Of a stretch of DNA of 64,000 nucleotides, positions 46,584 to 58,700 are shown in pieces (the first letter of the stretch is position 1; each line of letters begins with the position of its first letter). This DNA is from Tetraselmis striata (Eukaryota > Chlorophyta > Chlorodendrophyceae > Chlorodendrales > Chlorodendraceae), in NCBI GenBank assembly GCA_006384855.1, contig VCJN01003005.1:62001-126000 (forward strand), read 5' to 3'. The notes below the pieces were generated by a model. The model made no database searches, was not told where the DNA came from, and saw nothing but the letters and a program-made list of their open reading frames with translations. The position numbers were made by a program, and so were the translations under genes.

Positions 46584-47070
46584 TGCGACAGTCTCAACAA
46601 GATAGAGACTGTAGGGACAAACAAACAAAGGTGGGGTGCAGTGGTGGTGGTGGCGGTGCAAAGGCGAGAGACTTCCCGAGAGGAGAATACAACAATAATT
46701 GGTTACAAGGTTGTCACCACCCGCTGCTATATATACTAAGGCTAGTGTCGGCAGTGGTCATGAGACCATGCCGACCTATAGCAGCACGCCCACTGCGAAG
46801 AGCGTCACCTTGGAGAGCAGAACAGAAGTCCAAACGTCTGCCTCATGGCATTGCTTAGTATATTGCCTGGTACTGACAAGTCCCAAGCAGACATATACGG
46901 ACCTTGGGTAATCGATACCCGGTACGAGTACTAGTGCGCGCGTCGTGCGCGCCCTCGTACTAGTACCTGTCGTACCCGTAGAATGTTACGCCACTCTGCG
47001 GTACTGGTACTCGTACAGTATTATGCCAAAGATAGTGCAGGACAAGTTACACAAAAGTATAACTGTCACA
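46584..47070 (-). repeat. Gypsy LTR 3
   Basis: 487 bp, shared between copies B and A. Differs from LTR 4 at only a handful of positions. Confidence 0.9.
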
Positions 47071-47106
47071 CTACATCTCTCCCCCCTTGGACAACATAAA
47101 GCAGTA

Positions 47107-50100
47107 TCAATTTGCAGTTGGAATTCTAGCCGGATATTTAGCCGCATGCTGCAGAAACACATCTGACTCAGCAAATTGCAACCACATCGGTGTATCCAGA
47201 AAACCTTGCAAAGCAACAGTTCGTTTAACATCAAACAAACGATGCCACACAGGTGCAATAGTTTTATCTGCAAAGTGCACCAAAAATTGTAATTGAGTAC
47301 CTTTGCGTCCTGGCATCAAGCCAACTTTGACAGCAGATATTTTCTCAATTTCAAACTCTTGGCTATCAGGATCATCATTAGAACCTGTCACAATTGGTAC
47401 AACCGGTCGAATAGGTGCAGTCGGACAAGGCCGCAAACTATTCACATGGAAAACCGGATGCAATTTCATTCCCGGAGGCAACTGCAACCGGAAACTATAA
47501 TTGCCAATTTTCTCAACTATTGGAAAAGGACCCAACTGTCTATCCATAAACTTTTGGTTAGGTTGGCCTTTGATTTTTAACAAGCGAGTTACGATACTCA
47601 CTTTATCTCCAACATTGAAACTGGGAACAACCCTCTGTTGCCTTTCCGTAGGACGAACAGTCAACTCATCCTTATGAATTGCCAAAATCGATTTGACTAA
47701 GTCATGGATGTCTTTCATATTCTGGATTTTCTGTTGAGCACTGACTGACACAGGTATTGTAGGCCTCATGGCAAACAATAAGTCAGGAGGTGTTTCAGGA
47801 TTAAATCCGTAATTAACCTCAAACGGTGTATGCTCAATACCAAGTGCCCTAGTAGAATTATACGAAAATTCCATCAATGGCAATTGATCAACCCAATCTG
47901 TGCCATCAAAGCAACAGAATGCTCTTGCTAATTCACAGACAATAGCATTAATTCTTTCGGTCAGACCATCAGTCTCAGGATGTTGGCCACTAGACATATT
48001 TAACTTAGTGCCTAGGCGGCGCCACAAAGTCTGCCAAAAAGAAGACATAAATCTCGGATCACGGTCCGAAATTAAGACTCGTGGTAAACCATGCAGCCTA
48101 TATACTTCTTTCAAGAATAACTCAGCTGAGGTTTCACCGGTCACAGTTTTAATCGTCGGAATAAAATGTGCTTGACGAGTCAAATGGCATACGACAACCA
48201 ACATTGTATCAAAACCTTTACTCACAGGTAAATCGGTAATGAAGTCCAAACCAACAGAATGCCATGGACGTGGTGGCACTGGTAACGGCTGCGTCGGTGC
48301 TGCCGGCTGTGGTCGAGAACGTACCCGCCTACATGTTGGACATTTATCACAATAGGCTTTCACGTCGTGACGAATGCGTGTCCACCAAAAACGTTCCAAG
48401 GCACGTGCCAAGGTACTCTGAACAGCACGGTGCCCAGTAGTATCATGTAGCTCATACAATATTTTGTTAATGAGCTGACGGTTATTAGGGATACATAGGC
48501 ACTTATGTCTCCAAAAAAATCCGTCGTGTTCGGACACATGTCCCGACTTCAACCACCCCCCCCATAAGGAATAGAAGCCGTCCGCCTTATACCCTTCTTT
48601 GATCATATCGAGGATATCGTCACTTAGCTTTAGAGCACTCACACTCATAGAAGCTATGGCAGAGAACGGTGGGGAGTGTACACCTTCAAGTGTCTCAACC
48701 GCGTCCGGCACATCCCCGGTCCAATGTAGGCCTCCGAAACCAATAGGTTTAAAATCCGGTCTTCGAGACAGCGGATCCGCCTCATTCCATTTGCCTTTCC
48801 TGTAAGCAAGGGACATTGAACCAACATAGGGCTGCAAGTCGCGTACATAGCGAGCTTGGCGCCTATTCATCCTTTCTGCAGGTTGCCTGAGCAAATGCCG
48901 TAGGGTGTCATGATCTGAAACAACAAGGAATCGACAGCACCCTTCAAGGTAACACCTCCAATGCTTAATAGACTCACAAATGGCCAAAGCCTCTAAGTCA
49001 TAAGCAGAGTAAGTGTTTCCACGCTCAGCTGTATTCAGCTTCCGCGCCCAATATGCCACTGGTTGAACGCCTCCTCCCTGGTCCTGCAGTAAAACTGCAG
49101 CAATCCCTACGTTGGACGCATCTGTCGCTACGGTGAACGTCGCATCAATGCCTATGTCAGGTATGATAAGACAAGGAGCGGAAATCAAACGCAGACGAAG
49201 AGTCTCAAAGGCTTCCTGACAGGCAGGACTCCAGTCTACAACAACTGGTTTTGTTTTACGTAACAAATCTGTCAACGGAGTTGTTAGATCACTGAAATGG
49301 TGAATAAACTTTGAGTAAAAATTGCAAAATTGTACAAAACTTCGCACTTCACCTTGAGTTTTTGGCACAGGCCAATCTTTTACGGCAGAAATTTTTGACT
49401 CACTCACCTGTAACTTACCATCAGATACAGTGTATCCCAAATACTCCATGGAAGTCATGCCAAAGAAACATTTCTTTAGTTGCAAACGTAAGTTGTGTTC
49501 AGATAATTTTGCTAGAACCAAACGAATGTGTTCCATATGATCAGCATAATTTTCTGAATAAATACAAATGTCATCAAGGTATACAACAACAAATTTGCGT
49601 AAGTACGGACGTAAGATGTCGTTCATCATGCGTTGGAAAGTAGCAGGGGCATTGCATAAACCAAAAGGCATTGCAGTCCATTCTAGTAATCCATCAGGTG
49701 TCTGAAATGCAGTTTTGTGAATATCTTCTTCTGCAACGGCTACTTGCCAATAACCAGACGCTAGGTCTAGATGAGTATAGCATCGAGCTTTCCTCAACTC
49801 ATCAAGAGTTTCATCAATACGCGGCAAGGGATACGCATCCTTCCGGGTGACATCATTAAGACCACGATAGTCTACACATAGCCGGAGAGATCCATTCGCC
49901 TTCCTAACAAAAAGAATAGGCGAGCCAAACTCAGACTGACTAGGACGTACAAGTCCGGCATCAATAGCTGATTTCAATTGGCGATCTAACTCAGCTCGCT
50001 CTGCCGGAGACAACCGATTGAGACGTTGTTTCTTCATAGTCCCAGTAAGATCAATCTTATGGTCCCATGGACGATGCTGTGGAGCACTATCAACCGGTTT

Positions 50101-50886
50101 TAACACATCCGGAAACTCTTCATATAGAATTTTACGAATAGTCTCCTTATATTCATATAGCATCGAATCGTCCATATGCAAATCAGGATCATCCCTAATC
50201 ACATTTATATGGACTGAATAGAACTCAGCCACACGAGGCTTTGCCTTCCCTCCCCGTGCCGTTTTCCTCATTAACTTCATTAGTTTATGACTGGAAATTG
50301 AACAACACTCCGGACGGCGTTCTATTGCATCACAAGGGATGTCTGTACCATTTACGAGGGTTATCACACGATGTTCCCCATATTGTACAGCAACTTGACT
50401 ATCATCAAACCATGTCAATCCCAACACAACATCAGACACATTGAGCTCTCTTAGAACATGAAATACCTGGTCTTTAAAACAGTGTCCTGCTAATTCAAAA
50501 TTCATGGTAACAACTTGTGTACAACTCACACGTTGACCATTATCAAGACGGACCGGCATTCTCTTAGAAAGTTTCTCAATCTGAATATCATTTCTACGAA
50601 CAAAGTCCTCAGAAATGAAATTCAGTGACGCTGCATGATCTATTAATGCTTCAATATTAGCACCAATATGTAAGCTGATTTTAACCTTTAAGAGTGGCCT
50701 AGGGTCGTTCCAATTAGACAGTAAAGCCACAGTTGCAGGTTTTGACACATTATCAACATCATCAGCTGGTTTATCAACGTGTTCTGAGTCAAAAGTACTT
50801 TGGTGAACATTTTCTGACTCCACGTTAAAATCCTGAGTGCCTACATACACTTCTCCACTAACATTAGGGGTACAGGATTCATCCAT
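47107..50886 (-). CDS. Ty3/gypsy pol polyprotein (copy A)
   Basis: An open frame of 1259 residues, retroviral-type aspartic protease region first (about 60-160, LIDHAASLNFIS). Reverse transcriptase follows (about 290-470, with [20 protein letters not shown] and YLDDICIYS), then RNase H (about 560-680, FTVATDASNVGIAAVLLQ). The integrase zinc finger (about 815-870, CDKCPTCRR) and DDE core (about 890-1040, LDFITDLP, DRDPRFMSSFW) come next. The tail, after HPVFHVNSLRPCP, is where chromoviruses carry a chromodomain; it ends with a short module (FLVHFADKTIAPVWHRLFD) that might be a divergent one. Domain order RT-RH-IN is that of Ty3/gypsy. The product would be processed by its own protease. Confidence 0.9.
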   Translation of the reverse strand: MDESCTPNVSGEVYVGTQDFNVESENVHQSTFDSEHVDKPADDVDNVSKPATVALLSNWNDPRPLLKVKISLHIGANIEALIDHAASLNFISEDFVRRNDIQIEKLSKRMPVRLDNGQRVSCTQVVTMNFELAGHCFKDQVFHVLRELNVSDVVLGLTWFDDSQVAVQYGEHRVITLVNGTDIPCDAIERRPECCSISSHKLMKLMRKTARGGKAKPRVAEFYSVHINVIRDDPDLHMDDSMLYEYKETIRKILYEEFPDVLKPVDSAPQHRPWDHKIDLTGTMKKQRLNRLSPAERAELDRQLKSAIDAGLVRPSQSEFGSPILFVRKANGSLRLCVDYRGLNDVTRKDAYPLPRIDETLDELRKARCYTHLDLASGYWQVAVAEEDIHKTAFQTPDGLLEWTAMPFGLCNAPATFQRMMNDILRPYLRKFVVVYLDDICIYSENYADHMEHIRLVLAKLSEHNLRLQLKKCFFGMTSMEYLGYTVSDGKLQVSESKISAVKDWPVPKTQGEVRSFVQFCNFYSKFIHHFSDLTTPLTDLLRKTKPVVVDWSPACQEAFETLRLRLISAPCLIIPDIGIDATFTVATDASNVGIAAVLLQDQGGGVQPVAYWARKLNTAERGNTYSAYDLEALAICESIKHWRCYLEGCCRFLVVSDHDTLRHLLRQPAERMNRRQARYVRDLQPYVGSMSLAYRKGKWNEADPLSRRPDFKPIGFGGLHWTGDVPDAVETLEGVHSPPFSAIASMSVSALKLSDDILDMIKEGYKADGFYSLWGGWLKSGHVSEHDGFFWRHKCLCIPNNRQLINKILYELHDTTGHRAVQSTLARALERFWWTRIRHDVKAYCDKCPTCRRVRSRPQPAAPTQPLPVPPRPWHSVGLDFITDLPVSKGFDTMLVVVCHLTRQAHFIPTIKTVTGETSAELFLKEVYRLHGLPRVLISDRDPRFMSSFWQTLWRRLGTKLNMSSGQHPETDGLTERINAIVCELARAFCCFDGTDWVDQLPLMEFSYNSTRALGIEHTPFEVNYGFNPETPPDLLFAMRPTIPVSVSAQQKIQNMKDIHDLVKSILAIHKDELTVRPTERQQRVVPSFNVGDKVSIVTRLLKIKGQPNQKFMDRQLGPFPIVEKIGNYSFRLQLPPGMKLHPVFHVNSLRPCPTAPIRPVVPIVTGSNDDPDSQEFEIEKISAVKVGLMPGRKGTQLQFLVHFADKTIAPVWHRLFDVKRTVALQGFLDTPMWLQFAESDVFLQHAAKYPARIPTAN

Positions 50887-51533
50887 AATATCATCAGGTA
50901 TACTACATACACTTCTCCACTAACATTAGGGGTACAGGATTCATCCATAATATCATCAGGTATACTACATTCACTGTCCACTAGCCATATACGAATGGGC
51001 CACGGCGTGGGGCGAACATCTGTATGAGAAGTAGCATTATCTGGTGATAAACGGGTAAACAATGGCGTTCTAGCCGGGAACTCCTGAATTAATTTCCAAT
51101 GCTTTGACATAGCATTAAATGTATTCCAGGCTGGCAGTATAAAAACACCCAGAGTATCATTACGATTAGCTTTACGACACTGTTCAAAGTGTTTAGCTAT
51201 TTGTTCTACTCTGTCCCACGGTGGATGTATATATACTCGTTCGCCAGATAAGTCCCTATCTAGAATTGAGTCATTGTCTGAACAAAAGGGCAGATCTTTA
51301 TGGGTATTCAATCCCTCATAATCTGCACATCCCTCTAGAGTAAACTTATACTTATCAAAGAGAGGGTCAAAGATACGATCCATCAGTCTCCAGATAACAC
51401 CAGTATGTGTACTAGCATTCTGAACATTTTTATGACGGATAGCTTTCACTCGACGACGACCCGATAATTTTCGAGTTGATGTAACGAGTATGCTTTTCGT
51501 ATCTATATGAGATGCTTTACTACCAACAAACAT
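50841..51533 (-). CDS. Methyltransferase-like extra domain between gag and protease of the gypsy element
   Basis: A 230-residue frame. Residues about 55-160 read DPLFDKYKFTLEGCADYEG, DRDLSGERVYIHPPWDRVEQ and NDTLGVFILPAWN. This is the pattern of phage-type Dam-like N6-adenine methyltransferase modules that some retroelements of algae and protists carry (HPPW at the DPPY/NPPF position). The assignment is by motif recall and has not been searched. The N-terminal part is basic (RRRVKAIRHKN). All three array copies carry the segment. It lies downstream of gag and overlaps the start of pol. Confidence 0.55.
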   Translation of the reverse strand: MFVGSKASHIDTKSILVTSTRKLSGRRRVKAIRHKNVQNASTHTGVIWRLMDRIFDPLFDKYKFTLEGCADYEGLNTHKDLPFCSDNDSILDRDLSGERVYIHPPWDRVEQIAKHFEQCRKANRNDTLGVFILPAWNTFNAMSKHWKLIQEFPARTPLFTRLSPDNATSHTDVRPTPWPIRIWLVDSECSIPDDIMDESCTPNVSGEVYVVYLMILWMNPVPLMLVEKCM

Positions 51534-51713
51534 ATTAGTAGGTGCATCTACAGGGGCTTGAACATTAGGGGCTGGAGCAGTAAATGGTGGTACTTCATCA
51601 TTTATAGTAACAACAGGAATTACATTATCCCTATTATCTGTTACAGGACATGCCTGCTCAGCATTTAAGTCCCCAGCTACTGGTCTGTCAATACCAGCAG
51701 CTGCAGGGCACCC

Positions 51714-53478
51714 CTATTTACTCGGACACTCTTTAAACGTATGACCCTTTTTACCACACGTAAAACATGTGCGATTATTAAAGTGTTCACTGACCTTAGC
51801 TTTGCCGATTTTCTTGGCCATGCTGTCGTACTCCTGCTTCCGTCGCAGCGCCTCGCCAGTGAGTGGGTTGCCGTTTTTGTCCGTTGATGTGTTCTTCTTG
51901 GGTCGGCCGATAGAGGTCGACGGTTCGTCGACTCGACGCCTCTTGTCGCCATTGAACTTGCGCTTACGCTGACTTCTATCGAAGGTGTCGACGTTCCTCG
52001 CTCCGGTAGTCGCGACGCGGTCGTCGACTGCTCCGCGGTAGCCGTTGCGAGTTCTGTCGCCGAGAGTGGTATTTCCATTAACCAAACCAGTACAGTGGCT
52101 CACCAGTACAGCGATCGTTACATCGATCGACTTATGTTTCTCCTCCGCCAAGAAACGATGAGCTGCTTTCTTCAGCTCTGGATGACTAAGGCCTTCGGTG
52201 AACTTGATGCACATGAGTTCATCAGACATGTTTTGACGAGTCCGTGCATATGTGGTCTCGAATACCTGTACGTATACGCAAAAAGTGGCAGGCGACTTGT
52301 TACGCCCCGCGTTGATTTGTAGTAACGAGTTGAACTTGATGCACGCCTCTTTCTGCAGATCTGGTACTTGTGCCGAGTTTCTTACGGCGATGATGAATTC
52401 TGCAGCTGTTGTAGGTCTTTCGGTATCAGGCTTGTTTTCAAATGATTGCCACCAAAGCTCGAACTCTCCAGTAAGTTGCTGTACCACATACATTAGTCCA
52501 GCAGGCGTATCTGCCTTTAATCCAACTTGTCCAACCATACTCGGTATTTTATGCAGCCAAATGTCCAGCGCCTCTATGTCATCATTGTTGATCTTGGGCT
52601 GTTGTTGCGCCGATTTGCGTTGCGATTCTGTAAGCTGCGCCTCCGTACGTTCATACCATGGTACTGGTCCATCAATTTCCATCTTATCCAACTCGGCCGC
52701 CAGGTCGATAGTCATATACTCATGAACTACCTCCCACAATGGCGACTCATCATATCCAAAACGAAATGGGACTGTAACAGGAATGCCTGGGTAGGCCCTA
52801 TTAGTCCAAATTCCAGACGTCGACGCGGCCTTATATACATTAGACCATTTGTCAACGACTGCCGAGTGAATAGCATTCGCTGCGACATAGGGCTTGGCAC
52901 GACACCATTGCCCCCGCAGGTGTTTAGCTATCTCGGTAGTGTACGACGGACGACTGTTGCCCGGTTCAATTGTTATACGATCAGGAAAACGCGGACCGAT
53001 ATATACTGGTGGAGCTGCCGCTGTCGCTGGCGTTAGTGGTCCAACAAACGGTATTAAGTTTTTCATTGACGAGCTGCTCCGCACGGTACGGCCAACGGGT
53101 ATCATTTTTCAGCTCATAGAAGTTCAGGTGCGCTTCATAAAGGAAACAATCCATGCCATCAATCGGTACGCAGTCGAAGAGAATCAAGTCAGCTGGATTT
53201 ATAGTGATTCCTGTTTCCGCTTGCAGCATACGAACTGCGACCTCGCGTACTGACAGGTCTATAAGCGTTGAAACTCCACATGGCACGAATGCTGTATTAT
53301 TATGATTCGGTTCGATTGTCAGTACGATATCACGCTCAGCACCCACTCCGGTGCCTGAAGTGACGATGACAGCCGCAGACACTCCGCTGTCGAATGGTAG
53401 CTTGGTATCGGCGTCCTTTTCAATAGCCGCCAGTTGCGCACGGGTGTACTTGTTGCGCCTCATAGCAGCACTCATCAT
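51714..53478 (-). CDS. Ty3/gypsy gag (copy A)
   Basis: Minus-strand coding from near 53478 (MMSAAMRRNKYTRAQLAAIE) to 51714, in two overlapping frames, so about one break. The middle matches retrotransposon capsid-type gag (ELWWQSFENKPDTERPTTAA, LPH-type helical region). The C-terminus has a basic segment and a single CCHC zinc knuckle (CFTCGKKGHTFKEC), the usual RNA-binding part of nucleocapsid. The equivalent segment in copy B (about 45012-46515) is similar. Confidence 0.85.
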
Positions 53479-53527
53479 ACAACAAACGAGTATGTGTAGC
53501 AGTGGAAGACTTGACGAATGTAGAGCT

Positions 53528-53546
53528 TGGTTAGCTCCGAAACCAG
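53528..53546 (-). other. Primer-binding site of gypsy copy A
   Basis: Directly inside the 5' LTR, the minus strand reads C then TGGTTTCGGAGCTAACC. TGG start and position fit a tRNA primer site; similarity to the plant initiator-Met site (TGGTATCAGAGC) is only partial. Confidence 0.65.
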
Positions 53547-54034
53547 TGCGACAGTCTCAACAAGATAGAGACTGTAGGGACAAACAAACAAAGGTGGGGT
53601 GCAGTGGTGGTGGTGGCGGTGCAAAAAGCTAGAGACTTCCCGAGAGGAGAATACAACAATAATTGGTTACAAGGTTGTCACCACCCGCTGCTATATGTAC
53701 TAAGGCTAGTGTCGGCAGTGGTCATGAGACCATGCCGACCTATAGCAGCACGCCCACTGCGAAGAGCGTCACCTTGGAGAGCAGAACAGAAGTCCAAACG
53801 TCTGCCTCATGGCATTGCTTAGTATATTGCCTGGTACTGACAAGTCCCAAGCAGACATATACGGACCTTGGGTAATCGATACCCGGTACGAGTACTAGTG
53901 CGCGCGTCGTGCGCGCCCTCGTACTAGTACCTGTCGTACCCGTAGAATGTTACGCTACTCTGCGGTACTGGTACTCGTACAGTATTATGCCAAAGATAGT
54001 GCAGGACAAGTTACACAAAAGTATAACTGTCACA
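53547..54034 (-). repeat. Gypsy LTR 4 (rightmost, 5' LTR of copy A)
   Basis: 488 bp, TGCGACAGTC...ACTGTCACA, followed by the CAGG duplication. Contains a hairpin-like GTACGAGTACTAGTGCGCGC / GCGCGC...CTCGTACTAGTAC block. Confidence 0.9.
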
Positions 54035-55774
<1,740 letters not shown>

Positions 55775-58700
55775 CTGGATGTGTGGCAGAGCATGCTGCA
55801 CGGTCCCGGCACCCTGTGCAGCGCTATGGCAAAATGAATGACGGGTTTGGGGACAAGTATGGCGTCATTCGGCCCAATGCACCATCACTGATATACACTG
55901 CTGAGATTTCATCAGGTTGTAGACATTCAATGTGGTAGCCGCAGTGTGAGCGCGCATGCTTGCCGGGTGTATGGCAGAGTATGCTGCACGGTCCCGGCAC
56001 CCTGTGCAGCTCTATGGCAAAATGAATGATGGGTTTGGGGACATGACTGGCATCATTCGGCCCAGTGCATCATCACTGATATACATTGCTGAGATTTCAT
56101 CAGGTTGTAGACATTCAATGTGGTAGCCGCAGTGTGAGCGCATGCTTGCCGGGTGTATGGCAGAGCATGCTGCACGGTCCCGGCACCCTGTGCAGCGCTA
56201 TGGCAAAATGAATGATGGGTTTGGGGACATGACTGGCATCATTCGGCCCAATGCATCATCACTGGTATACATTGCTGAGATTTCATCAGGTTGTAGACAT
56301 TCAATGTGGTAGCCGCAGTGTGAGCGCGCATGCTTGCCGGGTGTATGGCAGAGCATGCTGCACGGTCCCGGCACCTGTACAGCGCTATGGCAAAATGAAT
56401 GACGGGTTTGGGGACATGACTGGCATCATTCGGCCCAGTGCACCATCACTGATATACATTGCTGAGATTTCATCAGGTTGTAGACATTCAATGTGGTAGC
56501 CGCAGTGTGAGCGCATGCTTGCCGGGTGTATGGCAGAGCATGCTGCACGGTCCCGGCACCCTGTGCGGCGCTATGGCAAAATGAATGATGGGTTTGGGGA
56601 CATGACTGGCATCATTCGGCCCAATGCATCATCACTGGTATACATTGCTGAGATTTCATCAGGTTGTAGACATTCAATGTGGTAGCCGCAGTGTGAGCGC
56701 ATGCTTGCCGGGTGTATGGCAGAGTATGCTGCACGGTCCCGGCACCCTGTGCAGCTCTATGGCAAAATGAATGATGGGTTTGGGGACAGGACTGGCATCA
56801 TTCGGCCCAATGCATCATCACTGGTATACATTGCTGAGATTTCATCAGGTTGTAGACATTCAATGTGGTAGCCGCAGTGTGAGCGCATGCTTGCCGGGTG
56901 TATGGCAGAGTATGCTGCACGGTCCCGGCACCCTGTGCAGCTCTATGGCAAAATGAATGACGGGTTTGGGGACATGACTGGCATCATTCGGCCCAGTGCA
57001 TCATCACTGATATACATTGCTGAGATTTCATCAGGTTGTAGACATTCAATGTGGTAGCCGCAGTGTGAGCGCATGCTTGCCGGGTGTATGGCAGAGCATG
57101 CTGCACGGTCCCGGCACCCTGTGCAGCTCTATGGCAAAATGAATGATGGGTTTGGGGACAGGACTGGCATCATTCGGCCCAATGCACCATCACTGATATA
57201 CATTGCTGAGATTTCATCAGGTTGTAGACATTCAATTGGTAGCCGCAGTGTGAGCGCATGCTTGCCGGGTGTATGGCAGAGCATGCTGCACGGTCCCGGC
57301 ACCCTGTGCAGCGCTATGGCAAAATGAATGACGGGTTTGGGGACAAGTATGGCGTCATTGCGCCCAATGCACCATCACTGATATACATTGCTGAGATTTC
57401 ATCAGGTTGTAGACATTCAATGTGGTAGCCGCAGAGTGAGCGCGCATGCTTGCCGGGTGTATGGCAGAGTATGCTGCACGGTCCCGGCACCCTGTGCAGC
57501 TCTATGGCAAAATGAATGATGGGTTTGGGGACATGACTGGCATCATTCGGCCCAGTGCACCATCACTGATATACATTGCTGAGATTTCATCAGGTTGTAG
57601 ACATTCAATGTGGTAGCCGCAGTGTGAGCGCATGCTTGCCGGGTGTATGGCAGAGCATGCTGCACGGTCCCGGCACCGTGTGCAGCTCTATGGCAAAATG
57701 AATGATGGGTTTGGGGACAGGACTGGCATCATTCGGCCCAATGCATCATCACTGGTATACATTGCTGAGATTTCATCAGGTTGTAGACATTCAATTGGTA
57801 GCCGCAGTGTGAGCGCATGCTTGCCGGGTGTATGGCAGAGCATGCTGCACGGTCCCGGCACCCTGTGCAGCGCTATGGCAAAATGAATGACGGGTTTGGG
57901 GACAAGTATGGCGTCATTCGGCCCAATGCACCATCACTGATATACACTGCTGAGATTTCATCAGGTTGTAGACATTCAATGTGGTAGCCGCAGTGTGAGC
58001 GCGCATGCTTGCCGGGTGTATGGCAGAGTATGCTGCACGGTCCCGGCACCCTGTGCAGCTCTATGGCAAAATGAATGATGGGTTTGGGGACATGACTGGC
58101 ATCATTCGGCCCAGTGCATCATCACTGGTATACATTGCTGAGATTTCATCAGGTTGTAGACATTCAATGTGGTAGCCGCAGTGTGAGCGCATGCTTGCCG
58201 GGTGTATGGCAGAGCATGCTGCACGGTCCCGGCACCCTGTGCAGCGCTATGGCAAAATGAATGATGGGTTTGGGGACATGACTGGCATCATTCGGCCCAA
58301 TGCATCATCACTGGTATACATTGCTGAGATTTCATCAGGTTGTAGACATTCAATGTGGTAGCCGCAGTGTGAGCGCGCATGCTTGCCGGGTGTATGGCAG
58401 AGCATGCTGCACGGTCCCGGCACCTGTACAGCGCTATGGCAAAATGAATGACGGGTTTGGGGACATGACTGGCATCATTCGGCCCAGTGCACCATCACTG
58501 ATATACATTGCTGAGATTTCATCAGGTTGTAGACATTCAATGTGGTAGCCGCAGTGTGAGCGCATGCTTGCCGGGTGTATGGCAGAGCATGCTGCACGGT
58601 CCCGGCACCCTGTGCAGCGCTATGGCAAAATGAATGATGGGTTTGGGGACATGACTGGCATCATTCGGCCCAATGCATCATCACTGGTATACATTGCTGA

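Larger units (their letters stand above)
47071..53546 (-). mobile_element. Gypsy internal region, copy A (nearly whole)
   Basis: Polypurine tract next to LTR 3, pol at 47107-50886, an extra methyltransferase-like frame at 50841-51533, gag at about 51714-53478, then leader and primer-binding site at about 53528-53545. It looks close to whole, with about one or two breaks. With LTRs 3 and 4 it makes a 7.45-kb element of recent age. Confidence 0.85.
32529..54034 (-). mobile_element. Head-to-tail array of three Ty3/gypsy units sharing LTRs
   Basis: Structure is LTR-internal-LTR-internal-LTR-internal-LTR, all on the minus strand, with a period of about 6.96-7.04 kb. LTRs are at 32529-33010, 39541-40041, 46584-47070 and 53547-54034. 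The outermost LTR ends are flanked by CAGG (32525-32528 and 54035-54038); the inner LTRs join internal sequence directly on both sides. One insertion followed by unequal LTR recombination, or an assembly duplication, would explain this. The family has an inverted TGCGACAGT/ACTGTCACA terminus, a primer-binding site starting TGGTTTCGGAGC, and a polypurine tract GGGGGGAGAGATG. Young. Confidence 0.85.
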
